DNA of 64,000 bases, taken from NCBI RefSeq assembly GCF_028021195.1, contig NZ_CP115668.1:434001-498000 (forward strand), read 5' to 3'. Each line of letters starts with the position of its first letter. Within the stretch, counting starts at the first letter, position 1. The DNA comes from Cutibacterium equinum (GTDB taxonomy: Bacteria; Actinomycetota; Actinomycetes; Propionibacteriales; Propionibacteriaceae). Shown in pieces: positions 9,867 through 18,274 of this stretch. A model generated the notes under the pieces. It was not told the origin of the DNA. It was given only the letters and a program-made list of their open reading frames with translations, and searched no databases. The translations under genes were made by a program, and so were the position numbers.

Positions 9867-10735
9867 CGGAATTGGTTCTTCGAGCTGGAAGCACTGCTTC
9901 AGGCTGTCGCGACGTCGTCGTCGACCCTGGGCGGGCTGGCTGGACATACTCCGGCCTGACTATTGCCACACTGGCGAAAGGCGAGACCCTTGAGTTCGAC
10001 ACAGAGGGTCATGAGTACCTCGTCCTGCCGTTGGAGGGATCATTCACTGTGCAGAGCGAGGGATTTCGAGCTGACCTCGCTGGACGCGCCACCATTTGGG
10101 GCCAAGTCACCGACTATGCCTTCGTGCCTCGCCGTAGCGTGATTACTGTCACTGCCGTCAGCGGCGGACGGGTAGCCCTACCGAACGCCCTTGCCAGTGA
10201 AGACCTCGAGCCCCGATATTGTCCATCGGAGGAGGTGCGTGTCGAACTGCGCGGAGCGGGAAACTGCTCCCGTCAGGTCGTGAACTACGCGATTGCCAAC
10301 CCCTTGCACACCTCCCGACTACTGGCATGCGAAGTTCTCACCCCCGGCGGCAACTGGTCGTCGTACCCGCCGCACAAGCACGACGAGGAATCAGAGTCCG
10401 AGCATGAGCTCGAGGAGATTTACTACTTCGAGATTCGTGGTGACGAGCACGGTCCAGGCATGGCTTTCCATGGGACCTACGGAACTGCGGATCGGCCGAT
10501 CCATGTCGCGGAGATGGTGGCCAGTGGAGATGTGGCGCTGGTCCCGCACGGTTGGCACGGTCCGTGTGCAGCCGCTCCCGGGTATGACCTCTACTACCTC
10601 AACGTCATGGCAGGGCCCGGTGCCGCTGAGTGGAAATCGGTTGACGATCCGCACTACGGCTGGATTCGCCAGACATGGCAAGACCAAGACATCGACCCCC
10701 GTCTGCCGTTGGCAGTGGACGACTCAAAGGAGTGA
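9863..10735 (+). CDS. iolB: 5-deoxy-glucuronate isomerase
   Basis: IolB isomerises 5-deoxy-glucuronate to 2-deoxy-5-keto-gluconate. The 290-residue protein is of normal length and is a double cupin. The C-terminal cupin carries the metal-binding run SYPPHKHDEESE near residue 170, followed by LEEIYYFEI and DVALVPHGWHGPCAAAPGYDLYYLNVMAGP-type sequence. The start overlaps the preceding gene in ATGA, and it is followed within 3 bp by iolD. Confidence 0.95.
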   Translation: MTELVLRAGSTASGCRDVVVDPGRAGWTYSGLTIATLAKGETLEFDTEGHEYLVLPLEGSFTVQSEGFRADLAGRATIWGQVTDYAFVPRRSVITVTAVSGGRVALPNALASEDLEPRYCPSEEVRVELRGAGNCSRQVVNYAIANPLHTSRLLACEVLTPGGNWSSYPPHKHDEESESEHELEEIYYFEIRGDEHGPGMAFHGTYGTADRPIHVAEMVASGDVALVPHGWHGPCAAAPGYDLYYLNVMAGPGAAEWKSVDDPHYGWIRQTWQDQDIDPRLPLAVDDSKE

Positions 10736-10737
10736 TC

Positions 10738-12636
10738 ATGACTGAGCAGACTGTGAGGCTCAGCGTCGGGCAGGCCATCGTACGCTATCTGACCCATCAG
10801 TACACCGAGAGAGACGGGGTTGAGCGTCGCTTCATTCCTGGAATCTTCGGGATTTTCGGCCATGGCAATGTCACCGGTCTGGGCCAGGCGCTGTTGCAGA
10901 ACGAGGTAGCTCCTGACGATGAGGAAGGTCGCCTCGAATATTGGATGGGCCGGAACGAGCAGGGTATGGTCCATGCCTGTGCCGCGTATGCACGAGCCAC
11001 CAACCGGTTGCAGGCGCTGGCTGCCACGGCGTCTGTCGGCCCGGGCTCACTGAACATGGTTACTGGCGCGGCCCTGGCCACCACGAACCGGGTCCCGGTG
11101 TTGCTCTTCCCGTCCGATATTTTCGCCAATCGGGCGCCGGACCCCGTCCTCCAACAGCTGGAAGACCCGACAAACCCCGATGTGTCGTGTAATGACGCCT
11201 TCCGCGCCGTCTCAAAGTTCTGGGATCGGGTGAATCGTCCAGAACAGCTCATGGTTTCGCTACCTCGTGCGATGCGCGTTCTCACCGACCCCGTGGACAC
11301 CGGCGCTGCCGTCGTCTGTCTGCCAGAGGACGTGCAGACGGAGGTTTACGACTGGCCAGTGTCATTCTTTGCCAAGAAGGTGTGGCATGTTGACCGCCGT
11401 CGACCCGATCACGGTGCCCTGGCGCGTGCAGCGGAGGCCATCCGCGCCGCGCGTCGTCCACTCATCATCTCCGGCGGGGGCACGATCTACTCAGAAGCCA
11501 GCCAGCAATTGCGGGACCTCGCATCTGCTACCGGTATCCCAGTTGCTGACACTCAGGCCGGCAAGGGTGCCATCAATTGGGATCATCCCTGTGCCGTCGG
11601 TGGTGTTGGTGCAACTGGCTCCGATTCAGCAAATGCGCTGGCGGCTCGCGCTGACGTCATCATCGGCATCGGCACTCGGTACTCCGATTTCACAACCGCC
11701 TCGCAGACGGCTTTCAAGAATCCAGACGTGACATTCGTCAACGTCAATGTGGGATCCTTCGATGCTGCCAAGCAAGGTGCGCAGATGGTGGTGGCCGATG
11801 CGCGTGAGGCGCTCACGGAGTTGTCAGAGGCTCTTGACGGCTATCGCGTTCCTCAGGAATGGAGTGACTACGCCAGTACACAGGCCAAGGCTTGGGCAGA
11901 GGTGACCGACCGTTGCTACCACCTGGGCCACGGTCCGCTCCCGGCACAGACCGAGGTGTTCGGGGCGCTCAACGAGCTCATGGGCGACGATGATGTGGTC
12001 GTCAATGCTGCTGGGTCGATGCCTGGTGACTTGCAATGCTTGTGGCGTGCGAGCACTCCCGTGCAATACCACGTCGAGTACGCGTTCTCATGCATGGGCT
12101 ACGAAATCCCGGCATCACTGGGCGTGAAGATGGCATTGCCAGATTCTGAGGTCGTTGCGATCGTCGGTGATGGGACCTATCAGATGCTGCCAATGGAGTT
12201 GGCAACGATTGTCCAGGAGGGCGCGAAGGTCATCATCGTGTTGCTTCAGAACTACGGGTTTGCCTCCATCGGGGCGCTCTCGGAGTCTCACGGATCCCAA
12301 CGGTTCGGGACGAAATTCCGCCAGCATGATGACGGTCAGGGGCATGTGATGGGAGACGACACCTTGCTGCCCCTTGATATTGCTGCCAATGCCCGGTCGT
12401 GGGGAATTGACGTCCTGGAGGTTCACACCATCGAGGAGTTCAAGGAGGCCTACCGCGAAGCGGAGGCGTCTGATCGAGCCACGATGATCCACATCGAGAC
12501 TGACCTGTATGGTCCTAATCCGCCTGCATCGGGATGGTGGGACGTACCGGTCACGTCGCAGTCGCGCTTGGAGTCGACGCAGAAAGCCTATGCCGAGTAC
12601 ACCGAACACGTTGCCGCACAACGTAGGTTCTTCTGA
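10738..12636 (+). CDS. iolD: 3D-(3,5/4)-trihydroxycyclohexane-1,2-dione hydrolase
   Basis: This thiamine-diphosphate enzyme opens the ring of the inositol-derived diketone to give 5-deoxy-glucuronate. The protein has 632 residues with the order ThDP PYR domain (GRNEQG with the ThDP glutamate near 77), central domain, and PP domain with the metal motif GDGTYQMLPMELATI and NYGFASIG. The ATG at 10738 was chosen because AAAGGAG lies immediately upstream; a longer frame reaches 10675. A strong hairpin follows the stop. Confidence 0.95.
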   Translation: MTEQTVRLSVGQAIVRYLTHQYTERDGVERRFIPGIFGIFGHGNVTGLGQALLQNEVAPDDEEGRLEYWMGRNEQGMVHACAAYARATNRLQALAATASVGPGSLNMVTGAALATTNRVPVLLFPSDIFANRAPDPVLQQLEDPTNPDVSCNDAFRAVSKFWDRVNRPEQLMVSLPRAMRVLTDPVDTGAAVVCLPEDVQTEVYDWPVSFFAKKVWHVDRRRPDHGALARAAEAIRAARRPLIISGGGTIYSEASQQLRDLASATGIPVADTQAGKGAINWDHPCAVGGVGATGSDSANALAARADVIIGIGTRYSDFTTASQTAFKNPDVTFVNVNVGSFDAAKQGAQMVVADAREALTELSEALDGYRVPQEWSDYASTQAKAWAEVTDRCYHLGHGPLPAQTEVFGALNELMGDDDVVVNAAGSMPGDLQCLWRASTPVQYHVEYAFSCMGYEIPASLGVKMALPDSEVVAIVGDGTYQMLPMELATIVQEGAKVIIVLLQNYGFASIGALSESHGSQRFGTKFRQHDDGQGHVMGDDTLLPLDIAANARSWGIDVLEVHTIEEFKEAYREAEASDRATMIHIETDLYGPNPPASGWWDVPVTSQSRLESTQKAYAEYTEHVAAQRRFF

Positions 12637-12684
12637 AGCAGCCCGTGCTAGGTGACCGGGCGGTGGTCCGATGAGTTTAAAGGA

Positions 12685-12721
12685 TCACGAGGGATTCCAG
12701 CCGAGCTGGAATCCCTCGTGA
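12685..12721 (+). terminator. Bidirectional terminator between iolD and a small membrane gene
   Basis: A perfect 16-bp stem (TCACGAGGGATTCCAG and complement) with loop CCGAG sits between converging genes. The minus-strand exit runs into TCCTTTAAA, so it may act mainly for the minus gene. Confidence 0.8.
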
Positions 12722-12786
12722 GTCCGTTGTCGATGTTGTGTCGCCGTCCGCACCACGTGATCATGATGACGACGAGCTGAATGTGC

Positions 12787-13023
12787 TCAGGCGTTGCCGA
12801 AGAGATGCACCATGCTCAGTACGATCGTCAAGGCGACGGTCACGAGACCAGAGATGATGGTGAGGAATGGGGCGTCACTGATGATGCCCGCGATGGCCAG
12901 GGCGAAGAGAACCAGTGCTGCCGGAACAACGCGAAGCAGGCTGGCTGCCTGGCTGCGCATGATCGACCGCATGCCGGTGGGGGTGCGCGGAATGATTCCA
13001 GAGTTAACGTAGCTGACAGACAT
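12787..13023 (-). CDS. Small two-helix membrane protein within the iol cluster
   Basis: The likely product has 78 residues starting MSVSYVNSGIIPRTP. It has a basic stretch near residue 20 and two hydrophobic segments, AALVLFALAIAGII and ISGLVTVALTIVLSMVHLF. I do not recognise a family. A purine-rich GGGAG lies about 14 bases before this start, which is far, so the start is uncertain; the frame extends upstream to 13206. It converges on iolD and is divergent from iolA across a region with two inositol-type operators. Confidence 0.55.
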   Translation of the reverse strand: MSVSYVNSGIIPRTPTGMRSIMRSQAASLLRVVPAALVLFALAIAGIISDAPFLTIISGLVTVALTIVLSMVHLFGNA

Positions 13024-13139
13024 AGGTGGTGTCTTAACTCCCTCTCGGGTGCCGAGACATGACCTTACGGCCGTGCTCGGCACGACCGTGTGCTGACTCG
13101 AGGTTCCTCGAGCGGTTGAGAACTGACTCAACGTGAAGA

Positions 13140-13151
13140 ATGTTAGCACAA
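13140..13151. promoter_or_regulatory. Inositol-regulon operator candidate, iolA upstream site 1
   Basis: ATGTTAGCACAA is the exact reverse complement of the 12 bases at 20554 upstream of iolG. Confidence 0.55.
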
Positions 13152-13212
13152 TTGCCTGTGGCTCTGCCATGACCTCGGGGCTGACGCGGCTTGTACGTCC
13201 CAACAACTACGT

Positions 13213-13224
13213 TTGTTAGTACAA
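13213..13224. promoter_or_regulatory. Inositol-regulon operator candidate, iolA upstream site 2
   Basis: TTGTTAGTACAA, within the longer dyad TTTGT-TAGT-ACAAA, lies 86 bp upstream of iolA. Confidence 0.6.
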
Positions 13225-13309
13225 ATGACGGCGTGTGGGCTACCATGAGACGCGTGGGGCTCGAGTAGGTTGGCCCCGCTGTTCATCGACAACGAAGGAG
13301 TTCTCGAGC

Positions 13310-14803
13310 ATGAAGACCATCAGGCATTGGGTCGGCGGTGAGTACTACGAGGGATCCCCACTGGGCGTGATTCCGGTTGAGAACCCCGCAACTGGTGAGG
13401 TTACGGCGGAGCTGTTGCAGGCGTCCAAGGAAGACTTGGATCACACCGTTGAGGTGGCGCGTGATGCGCAGAAGGAGTGGGCGAGCTACTCGTTGTCCAA
13501 ACGGGTGGCGATCATGTTCAAGATGCGCCAGCTCGTGCTCGACCATCAGGACGAGATGGCGCGGCTCATCGTCGAGGAGCACGGCAAGAATTACTCTGAC
13601 GCGATTGGCGAAATCCAGCGTGGCCGGGAGACCCTTGACTTCGCGACGGCGATCAACGTCGCGCTCAAGGGCGAATACTCTCATGACGTGTCCACCGGGG
13701 TCGACATCCACACCACCCGTCAGCCGGTTGGTGTCGTCGCCGGAATCTGCCCGTTCAACTTCCCGGCCATGGTCCCGATGTGGATGCACCCGTTGGCCAT
13801 TGCCACTGGGAATGCCTTTATCCTCAAGCCGGCATCCCCCACGCCGTCTGCTTCGCTTCTCACTGCGGAGTTGTACAAGGAAGCCGGACTTCCCGACGGT
13901 GTGTTCAATGTGCTTTCGGGTGATCGCCGCAGCGTTCAGGACATCTTGGTTCACCCAGGCATCGACGCGATTTCCTTCGTTGGCTCGACGCCGGTCGCCC
14001 ACATCGTCCAGGACACTGGCGTAAGTCACGGCAAGCGAGTTCAGGCTCTCGGTGGTGCGAACAACCACGCCATCGTCATGCCCGACAGTGATCTTGACTT
14101 CGCTGCCCAACACATCTGCGCATCTGCCTTCGGGGCTGCCGGCGAGCGTTGCATGGCTCTTCCCGTGGTTGTCGCTGTCGGTGGTTGTGGCCCGGAGCTG
14201 GCCGAGAAGGTCAAGAAACATGCCGAGGCCATCAAGGTTGGTGAGGGCATGGGCGAGGGAGTCGAGATGGGGCCCGTCATCTCCGCCAAGGCCAAGGACC
14301 GTATCGTCGGCCTCATTGATGACGCGCAGGAGCGAGGCTCAACGGTTATTCTTGACGGCCGCGGCCTTGTCGTTCCCGGTTACGAGAACGGGCACTTCCT
14401 GGGACCGACGATTCTTGACGACGTCCCCCTGGATGCTCCGGTCTACACCGAGGAGGTTTTCGGCCCTGTCCTTGCCATTGTCCACGCCGACACCTACGAC
14501 GAGGCGCTGAAGATCGTCAACGCTCAGCCTTTCGGTAACGGCTCTGCGATCTTTACCAATGATGGTGGTGTGGCCCGCCGCTTTACCCTCGACGTGGAAG
14601 CGGGCATGGTGGGTGTCAATGTGCCGATCCCAACTCCCGTCGCGTTCTACTCGTTCGGTGGTTGGAAGGAATCGTTGCTGGGCGATACCCACATCCATGG
14701 CCCGGAAGGCGTCACCTTCTACACCCGTGCCAAGGCCATTACTGAGCGTTGGCCAACTGAGAAGACCTACGCAGCGACGATGTCATTCCAGCGCGAGGAA
14801 TGA
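13310..14803 (+). CDS. iolA: (Methyl)malonate-semialdehyde dehydrogenase, acylating
   Basis: This CoA-acylating aldehyde dehydrogenase converts malonate semialdehyde from inositol to acetyl-CoA, and methylmalonate semialdehyde to propionyl-CoA. It has 497 residues. GVVAGICPFNFPAMVPMWMHPLAIATGN, the NAD-binding ALDH stretch, lies near residue 142. The catalytic cysteine C281 is in AAGERCMA. The long VGVNVPIPTPVAFYSFGGWKES C-terminal element is characteristic of MmsA. GAAGGAG precedes the chosen ATG; a longer open frame starts at 13235. It has its own promoter with two operator candidates and a downstream terminator. Confidence 0.95.
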   Translation: MKTIRHWVGGEYYEGSPLGVIPVENPATGEVTAELLQASKEDLDHTVEVARDAQKEWASYSLSKRVAIMFKMRQLVLDHQDEMARLIVEEHGKNYSDAIGEIQRGRETLDFATAINVALKGEYSHDVSTGVDIHTTRQPVGVVAGICPFNFPAMVPMWMHPLAIATGNAFILKPASPTPSASLLTAELYKEAGLPDGVFNVLSGDRRSVQDILVHPGIDAISFVGSTPVAHIVQDTGVSHGKRVQALGGANNHAIVMPDSDLDFAAQHICASAFGAAGERCMALPVVVAVGGCGPELAEKVKKHAEAIKVGEGMGEGVEMGPVISAKAKDRIVGLIDDAQERGSTVILDGRGLVVPGYENGHFLGPTILDDVPLDAPVYTEEVFGPVLAIVHADTYDEALKIVNAQPFGNGSAIFTNDGGVARRFTLDVEAGMVGVNVPIPTPVAFYSFGGWKESLLGDTHIHGPEGVTFYTRAKAITERWPTEKTYAATMSFQREE

Positions 14804-14818
14804 CCCTGCGTGTCTGAC

Positions 14819-14852
14819 TGAGGCGGTCGGGTGTGGATCCTCGACCGCCTCA
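14819..14852 (+). terminator. Terminator of iolA
   Basis: TGAGGCGGTCG pairs over 11 bp with CGACCGCCTCA across a 12-base loop, followed by ACATTTCT. Confidence 0.7.
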
Positions 14853-15104
14853 ACATTTCTGGGCTGGTGAGATCATCGACATGGGGCGGCCGGAGGCTTT
14901 GGATCGTACCTTGCATTGCTGGCAAGGGGTGCTCTCAGTGGTGCTGGGATGGTTAAGTCAATCCATCTGGCATGAAAATGGATGGCGTAGACGCTGGACT
15001 CCAGCTCTCGATCTGCTATCCTTTTGACAGGACAAACACACGAAGCTGTGTGAGGGTCTGTCGGCTACGGGAGCCGACGAAGATTCGTGAAGGTCGTGAT
15101 CGAT
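14853..15104 (+). promoter_or_regulatory. Intergenic promoter region of the Gfo/Idh/MocA gene
   Basis: About 300 bases separate iolA from the next gene. They hold the iolA terminator and, near the right end, an operator candidate at 15024. No convincing coding sequence is visible here. Confidence 0.5.
15024..15035. promoter_or_regulatory. Inositol-regulon operator candidate, Gfo gene promoter
   Basis: TTGACAGGACAA is the exact reverse complement of the tal operator core at 7005-7016. It also contains TTGACA and could overlap a -35 element. Confidence 0.6.
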
Positions 15105-16298
15105 ATGGGTCGAACCATCGGTGTGGGTGTGGTTTCTCTGGGATGGATGGGGAGACTTCATACCCGCGCATATAAGGCGCTTGCTGAAAAATTTCCAGAG
15201 ATTCCAGCGGATATTCGATTGGTATCGTGCTGTGATCTGGTTGAGGAAAATCGAAAACTGGCTGTAGAAAGGTTGGGATTCTATACTGCAGTTGAGGATT
15301 ATCGTGACCTTATCTGTAATCCTGATGTAGACGTTGTTTCTATATGTGCTCCAAATTTCTTGCACCGTGATATTTCTCTTGCTGCGGCTGAGGCGGGAAA
15401 ACCGTTCTGGATTGAAAAACCGATGGGGATCAATGCTGAACAGTCTCGTGAAATAGCGGAGGCGGCGGAGGCTCGTGGTCTCGTCACCTCAGTTGGGTTT
15501 AACTACCGGCACACTCCTGCCATTGAGTTCGCGCGTCAGCTGATCTCTGATGGACGCTTGGGTGTGGTGACTAATGTCCGAGTGTGGCTCCTTGCGGACT
15601 ATGCGTCTGATCCACACGGTCCGCTGACGTGGCGGTATGACCCGGAGCGCGCTGGTGCCGGCGTAGTGCTCGATCTGATGGGTCACGGAGAAGATCTTGT
15701 TCAGTATCTGTTGAAGAGACGATTTACCGAAGTTTCGGCTGCGTCTGAGACGTTCATCCGCCAGCGGCCTAAGCCACTAAAAGGGGGTATCGGGCATGCA
15801 GGTTGGATTGTCTCTGACGAGCTCGGGTTGGTAGAAAATGAGGATTACTGCGCCGTCCTGGCGCGTATAGAAAATGGTGTTATGTGCACCTTGGAGTCCA
15901 GTCGGGTCAGTGTCGGGCCACGTGCAGAATACATCGTCGAGATCTATGGAACTGATGGATCTATAAGATGGAACTTTGAGGATCTCAACCATTTGCAAGT
16001 ATGTCTAGGAAGGAATAATGGCGCCTTGCAGGGGTATATCAACTGCATGGCTGGACCTGAGTTTCCGGAGTTTGCGCGGTTTCAACCAGGAGCCGGAACA
16101 TCTATGGGATTCGACGATATGAAGGTCGTTGAAGCCGCGAAGTTCGTTCAAGGGGTTTTGGACGGACAGCAATATGGTCCATCCGTCGCCGACGGCTGGG
16201 CCTCGGCAGAGATCAACGACGCGATCGTTGCCTCCTGTGGGGACCGTACTTGGCATGATGTCATGCCGGTATCGGGGAGAACCACATTCGATAAGTGA
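15105..16298 (+). CDS. Gfo/Idh/MocA-family oxidoreductase, possible scyllo- or myo-inositol dehydrogenase
   Basis: This 397-residue NAD(P)-dependent dehydrogenase has a Rossmann start GVGVVSLGWMGRLHTRAY, then DVVSICAPNFLHRD, the catalytic-lysine motif FWIEKPMGI and a long C-terminal alpha/beta domain with VLDLMGHGEDLVQYLL. ATG 15105 was preferred because GAAGG lies 11 bases upstream; a GTG at 15087 is the alternative. Its neighbours are inositol genes and an inositol-type operator lies about 70 bp upstream, which points to a second inositol or inositol-derivative dehydrogenase besides IolG. The first half is visibly richer in A and T than the flanking genes, suggesting separate acquisition. 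Confidence 0.8.
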   Translation: MGRTIGVGVVSLGWMGRLHTRAYKALAEKFPEIPADIRLVSCCDLVEENRKLAVERLGFYTAVEDYRDLICNPDVDVVSICAPNFLHRDISLAAAEAGKPFWIEKPMGINAEQSREIAEAAEARGLVTSVGFNYRHTPAIEFARQLISDGRLGVVTNVRVWLLADYASDPHGPLTWRYDPERAGAGVVLDLMGHGEDLVQYLLKRRFTEVSAASETFIRQRPKPLKGGIGHAGWIVSDELGLVENEDYCAVLARIENGVMCTLESSRVSVGPRAEYIVEIYGTDGSIRWNFEDLNHLQVCLGRNNGALQGYINCMAGPEFPEFARFQPGAGTSMGFDDMKVVEAAKFVQGVLDGQQYGPSVADGWASAEINDAIVASCGDRTWHDVMPVSGRTTFDK

Positions 16299-16400
16299 CC
16301 GCGCCATCGCGTGTCTTTGAACAGGCCCGGCAGCATACAGGCCGCAGGTGGAGAATTTACCACCGAGTGGGTTGAGGCTGCCCCTGAATGAAAGGGTGAC

Positions 16401-18047
16401 ATGAGTACACCTTCACACATTAAAGAAGACATCAGCCGAATGGTTGATGAGACTCCTCCGTCCGGCAAGCACCGGGGCATCGGTGCTCTTGCTGCCGTGG
16501 CAACCTTGGGATCCTTGCTTTTTGGATATGACACAGGTGTTATTTCCGGAGCGCTTCCCTATCTGTATATGCCTCACCTGGCTGGTGGGCTCGGCCTAAC
16601 TCCGGTTCAGGAGGGTGCAATCGGCGGCACGCTCCTCATTGGGGCCGCAATTGGTGCCGTGACTGGTGGCATCATGTCTGATCGGTGGGGACGTCGTCAC
16701 AATATTACGATCCTCGCGATGATCTTCTTGCTGGGGGCACTGGGGACAACATTCTCCCCGAATGTCGTCGTGATGTACATGTTCCGCTTTGTGCTTGGGT
16801 TCGCCGTCGGTGCCGCATCGGCCACGGTCCCGGTGTATCTCGCCGAAAACGCCCCCAAACGCATTCGAGGGTCAATTGTTGCCATTGATCAGCTCATGAT
16901 CGTCACTGGTCAGCTCTTGGCATTCTCCATGAACGCCATCATCAACGCTGCCCATGGTGGGCCACAGCTGGTCATCAAGGCCAACAACAACCCCGACAGC
17001 CTCGGCATCACGAAGGGCACCTATTCGTGGGATCAAATCCTGGCTTTACAGGCATCGAAGGGTGGCCCCCTGGAGGCGGATCAATACCGCACATTTGTAG
17101 AGAATCTCGTCATTCAGTCCGGCAACGGCGCGGCTTGGCGTTGGATGTTGGTGCTGTGTTCAATTCCAGCCATTGCGTTGTGGATTGGTATCCGCTTGAT
17201 GCCTGAGTCGGCTCGTTGGTACTTGGCAAAAGGCCGAGTGGCCGACGCTATTGGGGCGCTCAAGCGGGTTCGTGACCCGGAGAAGGATGGCCCCCTGGAC
17301 GCTGAGGTTGAGGAGATGCTCATCTCGCAGCAACGCGAGTTGGAGAATAAGTACCAGGGCAATGCGTTTGCCCACGTGTGGCGAACACCGTGGCTTCGCA
17401 AACTCATGCTAGTGGGAATATTCCTGGCCATCGTCAACCAGACCACGGGTGTTAATACCGTCATGTATTACGCGCCGAAGGTGCTGGAATATGCGGGTAT
17501 GACAACCTCGGCATCGATCACCGCGCAGGTGGCCAATGGCATCATGTCCGTCATCGGTTCACTTGCCGGTCTGTGGCTGATCCTCAAGTTCAGTCGACGC
17601 AGTTTGCTCATCTTTGACGTTTCTGCTGTAGGTGTCACTCTGCTTGTTATCGCCGCAACCTTCCAGTTCACGATCTCCCCACATATTGTCAATAAGACCA
17701 CGCCGCCGACTTGGGCGCCATACCTGATTCTTGGTCTCATGGCGGTGTTTATGCTCATCGTGCAATCGACTAATGGTACGGTGGTCTGGACGATGCTTGG
17801 TGAGATGTTCCCGTCGAATGTTCGCGGTATCATGAACGGTACGGCTATCTTCTTCATGTGGGTGGTCAATGCTCTTATAACGTTTACCTTCCCGTCCATG
17901 ATGGCCAACTTGGGAGGTGGGCTCACGTACACTATTTACGGCATTATGAACATCGTCATTGCCGTGATTCTGTTCAAGATCATGCCGGAAACTCAGAACA
18001 AGTCTTTGGAACAAATCGAGACGTACATGGAAGAGCGCTATTCCTGA
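16401..18047 (+). CDS. iolT: Sugar-porter MFS transporter, probable myo-inositol permease
   Basis: The 548-residue protein has twelve predicted membrane helices. It carries sugar-porter signatures: LLFGYDTGVISGALPY near residue 40, SDRWGRRHN in loop 2-3, PESARWYL after helix 6 (family PESPRWL), and PETQNKSLEQIE at the C-terminus. It is proton-coupled in well-studied relatives. Unusually there is an extra segment of about 70 residues before helix 6 (HGGPQLVIKANNNPDSLG onwards), shared with the paralogue at 39958. Position in the iol cluster supports inositol uptake. Confidence 0.85.
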   Translation: MSTPSHIKEDISRMVDETPPSGKHRGIGALAAVATLGSLLFGYDTGVISGALPYLYMPHLAGGLGLTPVQEGAIGGTLLIGAAIGAVTGGIMSDRWGRRHNITILAMIFLLGALGTTFSPNVVVMYMFRFVLGFAVGAASATVPVYLAENAPKRIRGSIVAIDQLMIVTGQLLAFSMNAIINAAHGGPQLVIKANNNPDSLGITKGTYSWDQILALQASKGGPLEADQYRTFVENLVIQSGNGAAWRWMLVLCSIPAIALWIGIRLMPESARWYLAKGRVADAIGALKRVRDPEKDGPLDAEVEEMLISQQRELENKYQGNAFAHVWRTPWLRKLMLVGIFLAIVNQTTGVNTVMYYAPKVLEYAGMTTSASITAQVANGIMSVIGSLAGLWLILKFSRRSLLIFDVSAVGVTLLVIAATFQFTISPHIVNKTTPPTWAPYLILGLMAVFMLIVQSTNGTVVWTMLGEMFPSNVRGIMNGTAIFFMWVVNALITFTFPSMMANLGGGLTYTIYGIMNIVIAVILFKIMPETQNKSLEQIETYMEERYS

Positions 18048-18066
18048 GCCTCTTTCCGGGGTGCTG

Positions 18067-18103
18067 AGTGGGGTGTGTGGCTCGTACGGTCATGCACCCC
18101 ACT
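18067..18103 (+). terminator. Weak hairpin after iolT
   Basis: AGTGGGGTG pairs with CACCCCACT across a 19-base loop. There is no clear U-tract. Confidence 0.35.
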
Positions 18104-18234
18104 TGGCTATACCGTGAGCGGGGTCGTCGTCGCACTGTCGCTATGGACTGTGGGCGACGGAATGACTTCATTGTTGAGGTGGCGACGGCCCCGGAGCTCG
18201 TTGTGTGCGATCTTGTGCGACTTGCGAGCGTCTG

Positions 18235-18246
18235 ATGTAATGACAT
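18235..18246. promoter_or_regulatory. Inositol-regulon operator candidate, alcohol dehydrogenase promoter
   Basis: ATGTAATGACAT, dyad ATGT-N4-ACAT, lies 28 bp before the alcohol dehydrogenase start and fits the same degenerate TGTnnTnACA pattern as the other iol sites. Confidence 0.45.
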
Positions 18247-18274
18247 TGAATGTATGGACAAAGGAGTAAAGGTT

